Counted from the first letter of the stretch, positions 36,689 through 60,292 are shown. The stretch: 64,000 bases of DNA from Thiocystis violacea (GCF_016583575.1 NZ_NRRG01000002.1:1-64000), one strand, 5' to 3'. Notes: generated by a model not told the origin, from the sequence alone. Translations and numbers: made by a program.

Positions 36689-37101
36689 CAGAGAATCGTC
36701 CGCTTTTCAAAGGTGGTCTGCACAGGCAGCTTCGCCGCGGCCAGCTTGAACGCCTCGCGGGCCAGTTCCTCGCTGACACCTTCGATCTCGTAGAGCACGC
36801 GGCCGGGCTGAATCAGGGCGACCCAATACTCGACATTGCCCTTGCCCTTACCCATGCGAACTTCAAGCGGCTTCTTGGAAACCGGCTTGTCCGGGAAGAC
36901 GCGAATCCAGAGCTTTCCGCCACGCTTGACGCTGCGGGTGATCGCGCGGCGCGCCGCTTCGATCTGACGCGCCGTCAGACGTCCACGCTCGGTCGCCTTG
37001 AGGCCGAATTCGCCGAAGTCGACACGGTTACCGCTTTGAGCAAGGCCGCGGTTTCGCCCCTTATGTTGCTTTCTGAATTTGGTGCGTTTCGGTTGCAGCA
37101 T
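36688..37101 (-). CDS. rplP: 50S ribosomal protein L16
   Basis: A 137-residue protein (E. coli 136). It begins [20 protein letters not shown]. It contains [20 protein letters not shown] and [18 protein letters not shown]. It lies near the peptidyl transferase centre and the A-site tRNA elbow. Confidence 0.98.
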   Translation of the reverse strand: MLQPKRTKFRKQHKGRNRGLAQSGNRVDFGEFGLKATERGRLTARQIEAARRAITRSVKRGGKLWIRVFPDKPVSKKPLEVRMGKGKGNVEYWVALIQPGRVLYEIEGVSEELAREAFKLAAAKLPVQTTFEKRTIL

Positions 37102-37104
37102 GAC

Positions 37105-37782
37105 TTAACCCTTCTTTCCGGCGGCCTTGGGCGCCGGTTCCTCGGGCTGCTGGTCGCCAAAAACCTCGCCCTTGAAGATCCAAACCTTGACGCCCAGGAC
37201 GCCATAGGTCGTGCGCGCCTCGGCGAAACCATAGTCGATGTCCGCGCGCAGGGTGTGCAGCGGCACGCGACCCTCGCGGGCCCACTCGCTGCGAGCGATC
37301 TCGGCGCCGTTCAGGCGACCCGCGACACTCACCTTGATGCCTTCCGCCCCGAGACGCATGGTGTTCTGGATGGAACGCTTCATGGCGCGACGAAACATGA
37401 TGCGACGCTCAAGCTGCTGCGCGATGCCTTCCGCCACCAGTTGGGCGTCCAACTCGGGCTTGCGGATTTCCTCGATGCTGATGTGCACCGGAATGCCCAT
37501 CATCGCGGACACCTTGGCGCGCAGCTTGTCGATATCCTCGCCCTTCTTGCCGATCACCACGCCTGGACGGGCGGTGTGAATGGTGATGTGGGCGTTCTTG
37601 GCCGGGCGATTGATCTGAATCCGACTGACGGAGGCCTTCGCGAGTTCCTTGCGGAGGAAGTCGCGGACCTGGAGGTCGGTGTTGAGCAGATCCGCGTAAT
37701 CCTTCGAACTCGCGTACCACTTGGATGTCCAGTCCTTGACGATGCCAAGCCGGATACCATTCGGATGAACTTTTTGTCCCAT
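37105..37782 (-). CDS. rpsC: 30S ribosomal protein S3
   Basis: A 225-residue KH-domain protein of the mRNA entry channel (E. coli 233). It begins [20 protein letters not shown]; the KH motif [20 protein letters not shown] is clear. The C-terminus is a Pro/Ala/Lys tail ([15 protein letters not shown]). Confidence 0.98.
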   Translation of the reverse strand: MGQKVHPNGIRLGIVKDWTSKWYASSKDYADLLNTDLQVRDFLRKELAKASVSRIQINRPAKNAHITIHTARPGVVIGKKGEDIDKLRAKVSAMMGIPVHISIEEIRKPELDAQLVAEGIAQQLERRIMFRRAMKRSIQNTMRLGAEGIKVSVAGRLNGAEIARSEWAREGRVPLHTLRADIDYGFAEARTTYGVLGVKVWIFKGEVFGDQQPEEPAPKAAGKKG

Positions 37783-37800
37783 GCTGGTCCCCTGGATCCC

Positions 37801-38133
37801 CTAGGCTTCGGCCACAGTCAGCATGATGTGACTGGTGCGTTTCATGATGCGGTTGGCGCGACCCTTGGCGCGAGGACGAATCCGCTTCATGGTCGGACCC
37901 TCGTTCACCTGAATGGCCGCGACCTTCAATTCGTCGATATCCGCACCCTGGTTGTGCTCGGCGTTGGCGATGGCGGACTCCAGGACTTTCTTGATCAGCC
38001 CAGCACCTTTCTTGGTACTGAAGGCGAGCGTGTTAAGGGCCTCCTCGACATGCCGACCCCGAATCAGATCCGCGACCAGTCGTGCCTTTTGGGCCGAGAT
38101 CCGGGCATACTTGAGTGTTGCTACGGCTTGCAT
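37801..38133 (-). CDS. rplV: 50S ribosomal protein L22
   Basis: A 110-residue protein, the same length as E. coli L22. Start ATG 38133 gives [20 protein letters not shown]; the longer in-frame start at 38184 overlaps rpsS and is rejected. The tunnel-facing loop [20 protein letters not shown] is intact, with no sign of a macrolide-resistance deletion. Confidence 0.97.
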   Translation of the reverse strand: MQAVATLKYARISAQKARLVADLIRGRHVEEALNTLAFSTKKGAGLIKKVLESAIANAEHNQGADIDELKVAAIQVNEGPTMKRIRPRAKGRANRIMKRTSHIMLTVAEA

Positions 38134-38146
38134 CCTCGATCTCCGA

Positions 38147-38425
38147 CTAGCGCTTCTTCGCCTTGCGATCGGCCGCGTGCCCACGATAGGTGCGGGTCAT
38201 AGCGAACTCGCCCAGCTTATGGCCGATCATATTTTCATTGACGAGCACCGGCACATGCTGACGCCCGTTATGGACCGCGATGGTCAGACCAACCATCTCC
38301 GGAAACACCATGGAGCGGCGTGACCAGGTCTTGATCGGGCGCTTGCTGTTTTGGGCGACCGCCTCTTCCACCTTTTTGATGAGGTGGAGGTCTATAAAGG
38401 GTCCTTTTCTAATCGAACGTGGCAC
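38147..38425 (-). CDS. rpsS: 30S ribosomal protein S19
   Basis: A 92-residue head protein (E. coli 92). It begins [20 protein letters not shown] and has the S19 signature [20 protein letters not shown]. Located between rplB and rplV. Confidence 0.98.
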   Translation of the reverse strand: MPRSIRKGPFIDLHLIKKVEEAVAQNSKRPIKTWSRRSMVFPEMVGLTIAVHNGRQHVPVLVNENMIGHKLGEFAMTRTYRGHAADRKAKKR

Positions 38426-38444
38426 TGGCTCAACCTCGACTGGT

Positions 38445-39272
38445 TTACTTGCGACCGCGACGACGCACGATCATGCTGTCGGTACGCTTGTTCTTGCGCG
38501 TCTTATGGCCCTTGGTCGGCACGCCCCAAGGGGTGACAGGATGACGGCCGCCCGAGGTACGACCCTCGCCACCGCCGTGCGGGTGATCCACGGGGTTCAT
38601 GACCACGCCGCGGACCGTCGGACGCACGCCGCGCCAGCGGGTGGCGCCGGCCTTGCCGAGTTTGCGCAGACTGTGTTCGTTGTTGCCGACCTCGCCGATC
38701 ACGGCGCGGCAGTCGACGTGAACCTTGCGCATCTCGCCGGAGCGCAGGCGCAGGGTCGCGGTGCCGACATCGCGCGCGATCAACTGCGCCGAGGCGCCGG
38801 CCGCGCGTGCCATCTGCGCGCCCTTGCCGGGACGCATCTCGATGCAGTGCACCTGGGTGCCCACCGGGATATTGCGCAGCGGCATGCAGTTACCCACCGA
38901 AATGGGCGAAGCCTCGCCAGCCTGTACCTTATCACCGGCATGAAGGCCCTTGGGGGCGATGATATAGGCGCGCTCGCCATCGGCATATTTCAGTAACGCC
39001 AGATGAGCCGAACGGTTAGGGTCGTATTCCAGACGCTCCACGGTCGCCGGCACGCCGTCCTTGTTGCGCTTGAAGTCGATGATACGGTAACGCTGCTTAT
39101 GACCGCCGCCCTGATGACGAACGGAGATTCGGCCTTGATTGTTGCGTCCACCGTGCTTGGTCTTCTTCTCGATCAAGGGGGCGTAGGGTTCGCCCTTGTG
39201 CAACTCAGGCGTCTGCACCTTGACGACGAAGCGCCGGCCAGCGGACGTCGGTTTAGTTTTTACGATTGGCAT
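38445..39272 (-). CDS. rplB: 50S ribosomal protein L2
   Basis: A 275-residue primary 23S-binding protein (E. coli 273). It begins [20 protein letters not shown]. The conserved [20 protein letters not shown] contains the His linked to peptidyl transferase assembly. Located between rplW and rpsS. Confidence 0.98.
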   Translation of the reverse strand: MPIVKTKPTSAGRRFVVKVQTPELHKGEPYAPLIEKKTKHGGRNNQGRISVRHQGGGHKQRYRIIDFKRNKDGVPATVERLEYDPNRSAHLALLKYADGERAYIIAPKGLHAGDKVQAGEASPISVGNCMPLRNIPVGTQVHCIEMRPGKGAQMARAAGASAQLIARDVGTATLRLRSGEMRKVHVDCRAVIGEVGNNEHSLRKLGKAGATRWRGVRPTVRGVVMNPVDHPHGGGEGRTSGGRHPVTPWGVPTKGHKTRKNKRTDSMIVRRRGRK

Positions 39273-39304
39273 CTTGGTCTATCCGTTGCTGTCCGCCGCC
39301 GCGA

Positions 39305-39601
39305 TCAAGCGGCGCCGCCGAAGTCGATATCTTGACCGGCCTGCAAACGCACATAGGCCTTGCGCCAGTCTTGCCGCTTACCCAGGCGCTGCCCGAAGCG
39401 TTTTTGCTTGCCCTTGACATTGAGGATCCGGACGCTATCGACCTTGACCTCGAACATCAACTCAACGGCCCGCGCGACCTCAAGCTTGTTGGCATCCGTC
39501 AGGACTCGAAACGCGACCTGATTAGCGGACTCCGCCAGACGCGAGGTCTTCTCGGAGATGATGGGCGCCAGCAGCACCTTCATCAGACGCTCATTGTTCA
39601 T
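39305..39601 (-). CDS. rplW: 50S ribosomal protein L23
   Basis: A 98-residue tunnel-exit protein (E. coli 100) that docks trigger factor and SRP. It begins [20 protein letters not shown] and has [20 protein letters not shown]. It overlaps rplD by 4 bases. Confidence 0.97.
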   Translation of the reverse strand: MNNERLMKVLLAPIISEKTSRLAESANQVAFRVLTDANKLEVARAVELMFEVKVDSVRILNVKGKQKRFGQRLGKRQDWRKAYVRLQAGQDIDFGGAA

Positions 39602-40209
39602 GCCAATCGCTCCTCCAGCTTCTTGACCGCCGCCTCTGTCGCGAGGATCGAGTCGAAGGCGATCAAGCTCACCGGATCGACTTCCTGGGCCGACAGGACG
39701 TCGACCTTCGGCAAATTACGGGCCGCCAGATACAGCGTCTCATCCAACCCATCGGTAAGAATGAGCGCCTCGGTCAACTCGTGGGACTTCAGCAGGGCGA
39801 TCAGGGCCTTGGTCTTGGCCGCCTCGAGCGCCAGCTCCGGAACCACGATCAGACGCTCCGTGCGGACCAGCTCGGAGAGGATCGAGCGCACCGCGCCGCG
39901 ATACATCTTGCGGTTGACCTTTTGACTGTAATCGCGAGGCTGCGCCGCGAAGGTCACGCCACCCGAGCGCCAGATCGGGCTCCGGGAAGAACCGGCGCGC
40001 GCGCGGCCGGTCCCCTTCTGGCGCCACGGCTTCGCACCGCCACCGGAAACCGCCGCGCGATTTTTCTGCGCCTTGGTGCCGGCGCGACCGCCCGCCAGAT
40101 AAGCCGTCACGACCTGGTGCACCAGGCCTGGTTTGTATTCCACGCCGAAGACGGCGTCGGAAACCTGCACACTGGACGCGCCAGTGTGGTTTCGAATGGC
40201 GATCTCCAT
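39598..40209 (-). CDS. rplD: 50S ribosomal protein L4
   Basis: A 203-residue protein (E. coli 201). The tunnel loop region [20 protein letters not shown] is intact. In E. coli L4 also represses the S10 operon through a leader before rpsJ. That leader cannot exist here in its usual place, because tufA lies 4 bases before rpsJ. Confidence 0.98.
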   Translation of the reverse strand: MEIAIRNHTGASSVQVSDAVFGVEYKPGLVHQVVTAYLAGGRAGTKAQKNRAAVSGGGAKPWRQKGTGRARAGSSRSPIWRSGGVTFAAQPRDYSQKVNRKMYRGAVRSILSELVRTERLIVVPELALEAAKTKALIALLKSHELTEALILTDGLDETLYLAARNLPKVDVLSAQEVDPVSLIAFDSILATEAAVKKLEERLA

Positions 40210-40215
40210 GAGTGC

Positions 40216-40866
40216 TCAGCCCTTGTTCTTCTGCTTCACGGAAGGCAGCACGATCAGTCGCCCACCGGTCGGTCCCGGCACGCCGCCACGGATCAACAGC
40301 AGGTTACGGTCGGTATCGACCCGCACTACCTCTAGGTTCTGCTGGCAACGATTGGCGGCACCGAGGTGACCTGCCATCTTCTTGCCCTTCCACACACGAC
40401 CCGGGGTCTGGTTCTGACCGATCGAACCCGGCGCGCGGTGCGAGAGCGAGTTGCCATGCGTCCGGTCCTGGCCGGCGAAATGATATCGGCGAATGACGCC
40501 CGAGAAGCCGCGACCCTTGGTCACGCCACGCACATCCACTTTCTGGCCTGGCTCGAAAATGGAGACCGAGATCTCCTGCCCGACCTCCATATCGGCGCCT
40601 TCGTCGCCTTCCAGTCGAAATTCCCTCAGCACTTCACCCGCCTCGACACCCGCCTTGGCGTAATGACCCGCCATCGGCTTGGTCACGCGAGAAGCGCGCC
40701 GCTCGCCAAAGGCGACCTGAATGGCGCGGTAACCGTCGGTTTCGGTCGACTTGACCTGACTGACACGGTTCGGCGGCACCTCGATGACCGTGACTGGGAT
40801 GCTTTCCCCCTCTTCGGTGAAGAGACGGGTCATGCCGGCCTTGCGCCCGATAACTCCGATCGACAT
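40216..40866 (-). CDS. rplC: 50S ribosomal protein L3
   Basis: A 216-residue primary assembly protein (E. coli 209). It begins [20 protein letters not shown]. It contains [20 protein letters not shown] and [20 protein letters not shown], where E. coli L3 carries a methylated Gln. Located 10 bases after rpsJ. Confidence 0.98.
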   Translation of the reverse strand: MSIGVIGRKAGMTRLFTEEGESIPVTVIEVPPNRVSQVKSTETDGYRAIQVAFGERRASRVTKPMAGHYAKAGVEAGEVLREFRLEGDEGADMEVGQEISVSIFEPGQKVDVRGVTKGRGFSGVIRRYHFAGQDRTHGNSLSHRAPGSIGQNQTPGRVWKGKKMAGHLGAANRCQQNLEVVRVDTDRNLLLIRGGVPGPTGGRLIVLPSVKQKNKG

Positions 40867-40876
40867 GGTTTCGTCC

Positions 40877-41188
40877 TCAGCTCAGCTTGATCTGCACGTC
40901 GACGCCGGCGGCCAGATCCAATTTCATCAGTGCATCGACCGTCTTATCCGTCGGGTCGACGATATCCATCAGGCGCTTATGGGTCCGCAGCTCATACTGG
41001 TCGCGCGCATCCTTGTTGACGTGCGGCGAGATCAGCACCGTGAAGCGCTCTTTCTTGGAAGGCAGCGGCACCGGCCCACGCACCTGAGCGCCGGTGCGCT
41101 TGGCGGTGTCGACGATTTCACGCGCGGACTGATCGATCAAACGGTGATCGAACGCCTTCAGTCGGATTCGGATTCTCTGATTCGCCAT
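40877..41188 (-). CDS. rpsJ: 30S ribosomal protein S10 / NusE
   Basis: A 103-residue protein, the same length as E. coli S10. Start ATG 41188 gives [20 protein letters not shown]; a longer frame to 41218 overlaps tufA and is rejected. S10 also serves as NusE in antitermination. Only 4 bases separate it from the tufA stop, so the S10 cluster has no promoter or leader of its own directly upstream. Confidence 0.97.
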   Translation of the reverse strand: MANQRIRIRLKAFDHRLIDQSAREIVDTAKRTGAQVRGPVPLPSKKERFTVLISPHVNKDARDQYELRTHKRLMDIVDPTDKTVDALMKLDLAAGVDVQIKLS

Positions 41189-41192
41189 ATCC

Positions 41193-42383
<1,191 letters not shown>

Positions 42384-42403
42384 CCCGCTCTACCCTTGAT
42401 TCA

Positions 42404-44500
<2,097 letters not shown>

Positions 44501-44545
44501 GACTGAATCCGCCCTGATGAATCCTAAAGAACTCTAAAACAAACG

Positions 44546-45019
<474 letters not shown>

Positions 45020-45080
45020 CTATAAGGCTCCGACCTTAGTCGTTGAACTGGCTCGCGGCGGGCAATCGTTCAGCGCGCGA

Positions 45081-45455
45081 CTATTTCTTTGGGCGCTTGG
45101 CGCCGTACTTGGAACGACCCTGGCGCCGCTTCTCGACACCCGAGGTGTCCAGCGTGCCGCGCACGGTGTGGTAACGCACACCAGGCAAGTCCTTGACACG
45201 TCCGCCGCGAATCAGCACCACGGAGTGTTCCTGAAGGTTGTGTCCCTCGCCACCGATGTAGGAGGCCACCTCGAACCCATTGGTCAGACGCACGCGAGCC
45301 ACCTTGCGAAGCGCCGAGTTCGGCTTCTTCGGCGTGGTGGTATAGACGCGCGTACAGACACCGCGACGCTGCGGGCAGGCCTCGAGGGCGGGCACATTGG
45401 ATTTCGCCAGGTTCCGCTTACGAGGCTTCCGGACGAGTTGGTTGATCGTTGCCAT
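45081..45455 (-). CDS. rpsL: 30S ribosomal protein S12
   Basis: A 124-residue decoding-centre protein (E. coli 124). Start ATG 45455 gives [15 protein letters not shown]; the longer frame to 45488 is rejected. Lys43 and Lys44 in [16 protein letters not shown] and the [17 protein letters not shown] loop are wild-type, so streptomycin sensitivity is expected. It is the first gene of the str cluster and has its own promoter at 45660-45688. Confidence 0.98.
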   Translation of the reverse strand: MATINQLVRKPRKRNLAKSNVPALEACPQRRGVCTRVYTTTPKKPNSALRKVARVRLTNGFEVASYIGGEGHNLQEHSVVLIRGGRVKDLPGVRYHTVRGTLDTSGVEKRRQGRSKYGAKRPKK

Positions 45456-45610
45456 TGCGATGAATCTCCAGCGGCGCCCTCGCGCCATGAACTCTTGGAG
45501 TCAAACGACGCCTGTACGCAACCAGCCAGCGAAAACGACCTCGCCAGCCTGCACGCATGAACGCGAACGTCTGCTCGGGGACCAGGCGGGCTTGCCCAGA
45601 CCAGGGAACC

Positions 45611-45647
45611 GGATAAAAATGAAACTAGCCGGCGGATCGCCGGCTAG
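45611..45647 (-). terminator. Hairpin with T-rich tail in the rpoC-rpsL gap
   Basis: A 9-bp stem, CTAGCCGGC/GCCGGCTAG (45625-45633 and 45639-45647), is followed on the - strand by TTTCATTTTTATCC. It lies about 90 bases after the rpoC stop and looks like the rpoBC terminator. It is also inside the predicted rpsL transcript, starting about 6 bases after the predicted start site, so it could act as an attenuator or protect the 5' end. Confidence 0.75.
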
Positions 45648-45659
45648 CTGAGACAGAGC

Positions 45660-45688
45660 AGTATAGGGAGGGGGGTCTATTCTGTCAA
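45660..45688 (-). promoter_or_regulatory. Sigma-70 promoter of the str cluster
   Basis: On the - strand a consensus TTGACA (45683-45688) and TATACT (45660-45665) are separated by exactly 17 bases. This is the best promoter seen ahead of rpsL. Predicted start site is near 45653, giving a leader of about 198 bases. Confidence 0.88.
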
Positions 45689-45735
45689 CCACCCCCGTTG
45701 ACTTCTCACGGACATGCCCCTACCACAGCCGCGCC

Positions 45736-50274
<4,539 letters not shown>

Positions 50275-50387
50275 GATCTTAGTCTCCTGCCTGGGATAAC
50301 CGGCTAAGCGCTAGCCCTGCGTTTCGCGGGCAGCCACAGTGCCCGCGAACGGCTTCTTTACTGAGTCGAACGCACGTCGGACGGACG

Positions 50388-54563
<4,176 letters not shown>

Positions 54564-54734
54564 TATGCCTTCCCTCGAGGTGCTTGCGTGGGTCCCTGAC
54601 GGGGCGTGAACACGGGTGCGGATTGCGGATGGCTTGGAACGGGTATCAAGGCGTGCCCCCGGTCAACGCCCGATGGGGCGCGAGACGCGAGACACGCGGT
54701 ACAAGCGAGCCCGTCGAACCCAGCGAGCCCAACG

Positions 54735-54764
54735 GGAAAAGGCCGGCGGCTTTTCGCCGCCAGC
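54735..54764 (-). terminator. Attenuator-like hairpin between rplL and rpoB
   Basis: On the - strand GCTGGCGGC-GAAAA-GCCGCCGGC (one G-U pair) is followed by CTTTTCCC. It lies about 40 bases past the rplL stop in a 239-base gap. It matches the place of the partial terminator in E. coli that sets the ratio of L7/L12 to RNA polymerase. Confidence 0.75.
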
Positions 54765-54802
54765 CTGCCTGCTTGGTCGAAAAGGTAACGACGCAAGCGC
54801 CG

Positions 54803-55177
54803 TTACTTGATTTCGACCGTGGCGCCAGCCTCTTCGAGCTCTTTCTTGGCGGCCTCGGCCTCGGCCTTGGACACGGCTTCCTTCAGGGTGGTCGGAGCGC
54901 CTTCGACGGCATCCTTCGCTTCCTTCAGGCCAAGACCGGTCAGAGCGCGCACGGTCTTGATGACGTTCACCTTATTGGCGCCGAACGAGGCCAGGATCAC
55001 GTCGAACTCGGTCTGTTCCTCGACCGGCGCGGCATCGGCGCCAGCAGGTGCGGCGGCAACCACCGCAGCGGCGGCGGTGACGCCGAACTTCTCTTCCATC
55101 GCGCTGATGAGGTCGACGACCTCGAGCACGGTCATGTTACCAATCGCTTCGAGGATCTCGTCTTTCGAAACGGCCAT
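54803..55177 (-). CDS. rplL: 50S ribosomal protein L7/L12
   Basis: A 124-residue stalk protein (E. coli 121). It has the N-terminal dimerisation helix region [20 protein letters not shown], an Ala-rich hinge ([16 protein letters not shown]), and the factor-binding domain ending [10 protein letters not shown]. It is present in several copies per ribosome, bound to L10 encoded just upstream. Confidence 0.98.
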   Translation of the reverse strand: MAVSKDEILEAIGNMTVLEVVDLISAMEEKFGVTAAAAVVAAAPAGADAAPVEEQTEFDVILASFGANKVNVIKTVRALTGLGLKEAKDAVEGAPTTLKEAVSKAEAEAAKKELEEAGATVEIK

Positions 55178-55235
55178 GGGCTTCTCCTGGAACTAAATAC
55201 GGTTGATCGGGTTGCTGATGAATGGAAGACGCCGA

Positions 55236-55763
55236 TCAGGCGGCTTCCTTGGCATCGCGAATCGCGGCGAGCGTGCGGACGAGTTTGCCCGGCACCTCGT
55301 TGATGGTCGCTGCGAGCTTCTGCACGGGAGCCTTCATGGTGGCCATGAGTAGGCTGATCGCCTGGTCGTAGGTCGGCATCTTCGCGAGATTACCGATCTC
55401 CGAGGGATCGAGCAGCTTGCCGCTCAGGGCAATCAGGCGCACCTGAAACTTGTCATGCTCCTTAGCGAACGCCTCCAGGACACGCGCCGCCGACCCCGGA
55501 TCCGTCTGCGAAAACGCGAGAATCATCGGCCCGGTGAGGCCATCGCGCATGCAGGCAAAATCCGTGTCTTCCAGCGCGCGCCGTGCCAGGGTATTCTTGA
55601 CCACTCGGACGTAGACACCGGCCTTGCGTGCTTCCACGCGCAGCTTGGTCATCTGCCCCACGGTCAAGCCCCGGTACTCGGCCCCGATGGCCGAATAGGC
55701 GCTCTTCGCAACTTCCGCGACTTCGGCGACGATTGCTTCTTTTTGCGCAAAATTCAGCGCCAC
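55236..55763 (-). CDS. rplJ: 50S ribosomal protein L10
   Basis: A 175-residue stalk-base protein (E. coli 165). The GTG at 55763 is chosen as start: GAGG lies 8 bases upstream and the product then begins VALNFAQKEAIVAEVAEVAK, like other L10 proteins. The longer frame to 55844 runs through a terminator-like hairpin. L10 with L7/L12 binds its own leader to repress the operon; that leader is recognisable upstream. Confidence 0.96.
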   Translation of the reverse strand: MALNFAQKEAIVAEVAEVAKSAYSAIGAEYRGLTVGQMTKLRVEARKAGVYVRVVKNTLARRALEDTDFACMRDGLTGPMILAFSQTDPGSAARVLEAFAKEHDKFQVRLIALSGKLLDPSEIGNLAKMPTYDQAISLLMATMKAPVQKLAATINEVPGKLVRTLAAIRDAKEAA

Positions 55764-55783
55764 TGTCGTCACCTCACTGAGAT

Positions 55784-55804
55784 AAAAACCCGGCCTTGGC
55801 CGGG
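55784..55804 (-). terminator. Intrinsic-terminator-like hairpin just before rplJ
   Basis: On the - strand CCCGGCCAAGGCCGGG is followed at once by TTTTTATC. It lies 20 bases before the rplJ start and after the L10 leader. As a hairpin plus T-run it is as good as the terminator after rplQ, although it precedes an essential gene. This suggests conditional termination. Confidence 0.75.
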
Positions 55805-55886
55805 CGGCGAGCCTGCCGTCGGATCCCTCGACGGACAGAGTCACCGAGATCGTGCGCCTTCATCAGCTATCAACCTGATTCCGGAG

Positions 55887-55985
55887 CACCGTCTGCGCAG
55901 GCGATGTCGGCATTAAGTCCCGGCGGCCGTCTCCTTATGGACACCGGAACACCTGCGGTCTTTGACGGTCTCCAGCGGTTGCCGA
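55887..55985 (-). promoter_or_regulatory. L10 leader (autoregulatory mRNA element)
   Basis: Three blocks match the E. coli rplJ leader as I recall it: CAAAGACCGCAGGTG (complement of 55950-55964), ACTTAATGCC (55909-55918) and CCTGCGCAGACGGTG (55887-55901), in that order on the - strand. In E. coli this region folds to bind L10-(L7/L12) and blocks translation. The outer limits given here are approximate. Confidence 0.8.
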
Positions 55986-56005
55986 GACCTCAAAGAAACC
56001 ATCCA

Positions 56006-56032
56006 GGCGGCCGGCGCTGGGCGCCGGCCGCC
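56006..56032 (-). terminator. Strong hairpin after rplA
   Basis: A perfect 12-bp stem GGCGGCCGGCGC/GCGCCGGCCGCC with a 3-base loop lies 5 bases past the rplA stop. The following - strand sequence (TGGATGGTTTCTTTG) is only partly T-rich. It may partly terminate or mark the 3' end of the rplKA message before the L10 leader. Confidence 0.6.
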
Positions 56033-56037
56033 ACGGA

Positions 56038-56733
56038 CTAAAAACTCAACGCGGAATGATCGACCGTCAGCCCAGGCCCCATGGTGCTGGAAACCGTGAC
56101 CTTCTTCATGTAGATGCCCTTGGCGGCCGTGGGCTTCGCCTTCATGAGGCTGGTGAGCAAGGCTTCAAGGTTTTCCCGAAGCTTTTCCGGCTCGAAGTCG
56201 ACCTTGCCGAGCGGGCAATGGATGATGCCCGCCTTGTCGGTGCGATAGCGGACCTGTCCAGCCTTCGCATTGCGAACCGCCTCCGCCACGTCCGGGGAAA
56301 CCGTACCCACCTTGGGGTTCGGCATCAAACCGCGGGGGCCAAGGATTTTGCCGAGCTGTCCGACGATTCGCATGGCGTCGGGCGAGGCGATGACCACGTC
56401 ATAATCGAGTTTGCCGGCCTTGACTTCCTCGGCCAGATCCTCGAAACCGACTCTGTCGGCGCCGGCTTCCAGCGCCGCCTCGGCGCCCGCGCCCTGCGCG
56501 AAAACCGCGACACGGACGGTCTTGCCAATCCCGTGCGGCAGCACGGTGGAGCCACGCACGACCTGATCCGACTTACGCGGATCCACGCCCAGATTCACGG
56601 ACACATCGACACTTTCCGCGAACTTGACCGTCGAAACTTCCTTGAGCAGCACGAAGGCTTCGCCGGCTGGATAGACCTTACCCGACTCGATACGCTCGCG
56701 GATCGCACGGGCACGTTTCGTGAGTTGAGCCAT
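56038..56733 (-). CDS. rplA: 50S ribosomal protein L1
   Basis: A 231-residue L1-stalk protein (E. coli 234). Signature: [20 protein letters not shown]-like block ([19 protein letters not shown]). It begins [21 protein letters not shown]1 represses rplKA in E. coli by binding the rplK leader. It starts 1 base after the rplK stop. Confidence 0.98.
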   Translation of the reverse strand: MAQLTKRARAIRERIESGKVYPAGEAFVLLKEVSTVKFAESVDVSVNLGVDPRKSDQVVRGSTVLPHGIGKTVRVAVFAQGAGAEAALEAGADRVGFEDLAEEVKAGKLDYDVVIASPDAMRIVGQLGKILGPRGLMPNPKVGTVSPDVAEAVRNAKAGQVRYRTDKAGIIHCPLGKVDFEPEKLRENLEALLTSLMKAKPTAAKGIYMKKVTVSSTMGPGLTVDHSALSF

Positions 56734-56734
56734 C

Positions 56735-57169
56735 TTAATTCACCCCCTCGACATTCAGACCCATGGCGCGCGCGCTGCCCGCGATGGTACGCACGGCGGC
56801 ATCCATATCGGCCGCGGTGAGGTCGGGCATCTTGAGCGTCGCAATCTGCTCGAGTTGCTCGCGCGTCACGACACCGACCTTGTTCGTGTTGGGATTGGGG
56901 CTGCCCTTGGCGAGCCCGACCGCCTTCTTGAGGAGGATGGACGCCGGCGGGGTCTTGGTAATAAAGGTGAAGCTACGATCCGAGTAGACGGTGATGACCA
57001 CCGGGGTCGGCATTCCCTTCTCGAGTTCTTGCGTTCGAGCGTTGAACGTCTTGCAGAACTCCATGATATTGACGCCATGCTGACCAAGCGCGGGGCCGAC
57101 CGGCGGGCTGGGAGTCGCCTCACCCGCCTTTACCTGCAGCTTGATGTAGGCATTGATTTTCTTTGCCAC
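56735..57169 (-). CDS. rplK: 50S ribosomal protein L11
   Basis: A 144-residue GTPase-centre protein (E. coli 142). The GTG at 57169 is preceded by GGAGAG and gives [20 protein letters not shown]; the longer frame to 57205 is rejected. [20 protein letters not shown] is the hinge region bound by thiostrepton-type drugs. In the 159-base gap to nusG a short stem (GCCAGGCG/CGTCTGGC) could be an L1-binding site, but this is unproven. Confidence 0.96.
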   Translation of the reverse strand: MAKKINAYIKLQVKAGEATPSPPVGPALGQHGVNIMEFCKTFNARTQELEKGMPTPVVITVYSDRSFTFITKTPPASILLKKAVGLAKGSPNPNTNKVGVVTREQLEQIATLKMPDLTAADMDAAVRTIAGSARAMGLNVEGVN

Positions 57170-57328
57170 GATTGCTCTCCAATGGGTGCGAACGCCAGAC
57201 GGCATTCGCCTGGCTCCCCGTGCATGGCCCCCGCAGGGGCGTTTCTTATAGAGACCGACCCGGAAACGGATTCGGCCAGAATCGATTCAGCGCCAATTCG
57301 GCGTCGACGGATGCGGATCCAACGGAAC

Positions 57329-57862
57329 TCAGCCTTTCTCCACCTGGGAGAACTCAAGGTCGACCGGAGTCGAACGCCCGAAGATGAGGACGGACACCTT
57401 GACCCGGCTTTTGTCGTAGTCGACGTCCTCGACCACACCGTTGAAATCCGTGAAGGGACCATCGGTCACTCGCACCACCTCGCCCGGTTCGTACAGAACC
57501 TTCGGACGCGGCTTCTCACCACCTTCCTGAAGACGACGCAGGATGATTTCGGCTTGGGAATCCGGCACGGGCGCCGGCCTGTCGCCGGTTCCGCCAATGA
57601 AGCCCATGACCTTGGGAACACTTTTCACGAGATGCCAGGTCTCGTCGGTCAGCTCCATGTTGACCAGCACATAGCCGGGGAAGAACTTGCGTTCGCTTTT
57701 GCGCTGCTGACCGCCGCGCATCTCGACGACCTCTTCCGTGGGAACCAGAATCATCCCGAAGGAATCCTCAAGACCCGCGCGCTTGACGCGGTCTTCCAGC
57801 GAGCGCTTAACCTGCCCTTCGAAGCCCGAGTACGCATGGATAACGTACCAACGTTTGGACAT
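57329..57862 (-). CDS. nusG: Transcription elongation/antitermination factor NusG
   Basis: A 177-residue protein (E. coli 181). The NGN domain begins [20 protein letters not shown] and has [20 protein letters not shown]. The KOW domain has [20 protein letters not shown], which in E. coli contacts S10 or Rho. It lies 2 bases after the secE stop. Confidence 0.98.
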   Translation of the reverse strand: MSKRWYVIHAYSGFEGQVKRSLEDRVKRAGLEDSFGMILVPTEEVVEMRGGQQRKSERKFFPGYVLVNMELTDETWHLVKSVPKVMGFIGGTGDRPAPVPDSQAEIILRRLQEGGEKPRPKVLYEPGEVVRVTDGPFTDFNGVVEDVDYDKSRVKVSVLIFGRSTPVDLEFSQVEKG

Positions 57863-57864
57863 TC

Positions 57865-58242
57865 TCAGCCCCCTTGGCCAGTCAAGAACCGCAAAATCGA
57901 CATCAGGATCATGTCAAACAACCAGAGGACGATGCCGACGATCAGCACCATCACAACCACGACCAGTGTCGTTTGCAGGGTTTCTTGCCGCGAAGGCCAG
58001 ACCACCTTGCGAACTTCCATCCGGGAATCAGAAGCGAACTGCCACAGCAACCTCCCCTTCTCCGTCTGGAAGGCAATGGCGGCGGCACCGGCTCCTATCA
58101 CCAAGAGACCGATCACCCGCAGCAGGGTCGAGATGCCCGAGAAGTAATAGAAGGCAAGAATGCCACCAACCAGCAAGGAAACAGCGACAGCCAGCTTGAC
58201 TACATCCAAGCTGGCGCCACGGGCCTCTACGCGTGAATTCAT
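57865..58242 (-). CDS. secE: Protein translocase subunit SecE
   Basis: A 125-residue, three-helix SecE of the enterobacterial type (E. coli 127). The conserved amphipathic helix and last membrane segment read [20 protein letters not shown]. Two extra N-terminal membrane helices are at about 14-34 and 40-58. It lies after tRNA-Trp. Confidence 0.97.
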   Translation of the reverse strand: MNSRVEARGASLDVVKLAVAVSLLVGGILAFYYFSGISTLLRVIGLLVIGAGAAAIAFQTEKGRLLWQFASDSRMEVRKVVWPSRQETLQTTLVVVVMVLIVGIVLWLFDMILMSILRFLTGQGG

Positions 58243-58273
58243 GAAATCGCCTGTTAACTAAGCGACGATAAAA

Positions 58274-58349
<76 letters not shown>

Positions 58350-58415
58350 AAATCGGAACGACTTGCGATAAGCGGGGCCTGGGACGACCCCACATACCCG
58401 AGCCGTTGAACTACT

Positions 58416-59606
<1,191 letters not shown>

Positions 59607-59673
59607 GAACGGCTCCCCGCATGTATCAAATCGACGGAACGCACCTCAGGGCACGCAAGACCTTAACATAAAT

Positions 59674-59749
59674 TGGAGCCCATGACCGGAGTCGAACCGG
59701 TGACCTCACCCTTACCAAGGGTGTGCTCTACCAACTGAGCTACATGGGC
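59674..59749 (-). tRNA. tRNA-Thr (anticodon GGT)
   Basis: A 76-base cloverleaf with the acceptor stem GCCCATG/CATGGGC, the anticodon loop TTGGTAA, GGTTCGACTCC in the T arm, discriminator T and an encoded CCA end. It lies 67 bases before the tufB start. Confidence 0.97.
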
Positions 59750-59775
59750 TGAACAAACCTTCCACACGCAAGACT

Positions 59776-59849
<74 letters not shown>

Positions 59850-59985
59850 GGGGCGTCAATTCACGCCAGAAACCCGCACAAGCCACAGGGCCACGACAAA
59901 CATTGACCGACGATCCACGCTCGATGCAAATCACTTAAGCGGACCGGTCCACGCCAAAAGCCGCGCCCCGAAAACACCCTTGAAG

Positions 59986-60070
59986 TGGTGGAGGGGGGAG
60001 GATTCGAACCTCCGAAGGCTGAGCCGTCAGATTTACAGTCTGATCCCTTTGACCGCTCGGGAACCCCTCC
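59986..60070 (-). tRNA. tRNA-Tyr (anticodon GTA)
   Basis: An 85-base class II tRNA with the acceptor stem GGAGGGG/CCCCTCC, the anticodon loop CTGTAAA, a long variable arm, GGTTCGAATCC in the T arm and an encoded CCA end. It is the first gene after the promoter at 60084-60112. Confidence 0.97.
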
Positions 60071-60083
60071 AAACGAGCGGCGC

Positions 60084-60112
60084 AGTATAGAAGGCCGCGA
60101 AACCATCGTCAA
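60084..60112 (-). promoter_or_regulatory. Sigma-70 promoter of the tRNA-tufB block
   Basis: On the - strand TTGACG (60107-60112) and TATACT (60084-60089) are separated by 17 bases. A GC-rich discriminator (GCGCCGC) follows, typical of stringently controlled stable-RNA promoters. Predicted start near 60077, a few bases before tRNA-Tyr. Confidence 0.9.
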
Positions 60113-60292
60113 CCACTTCGTTGCACTCTGGGATCCGTCAGGAGCCAGCGCTCCGGCTCCGGAGCCGGCTCGCCACCCCAAAAGCTCTCATCCATCCGGG
60201 CGTCGCACGGCAAACCCAGGATCGGCGACTCTCAAGCTGATAACATTCCGTCTTCTATTCACACCCTATCGGCTTAACTCGAGAACCGAGAA

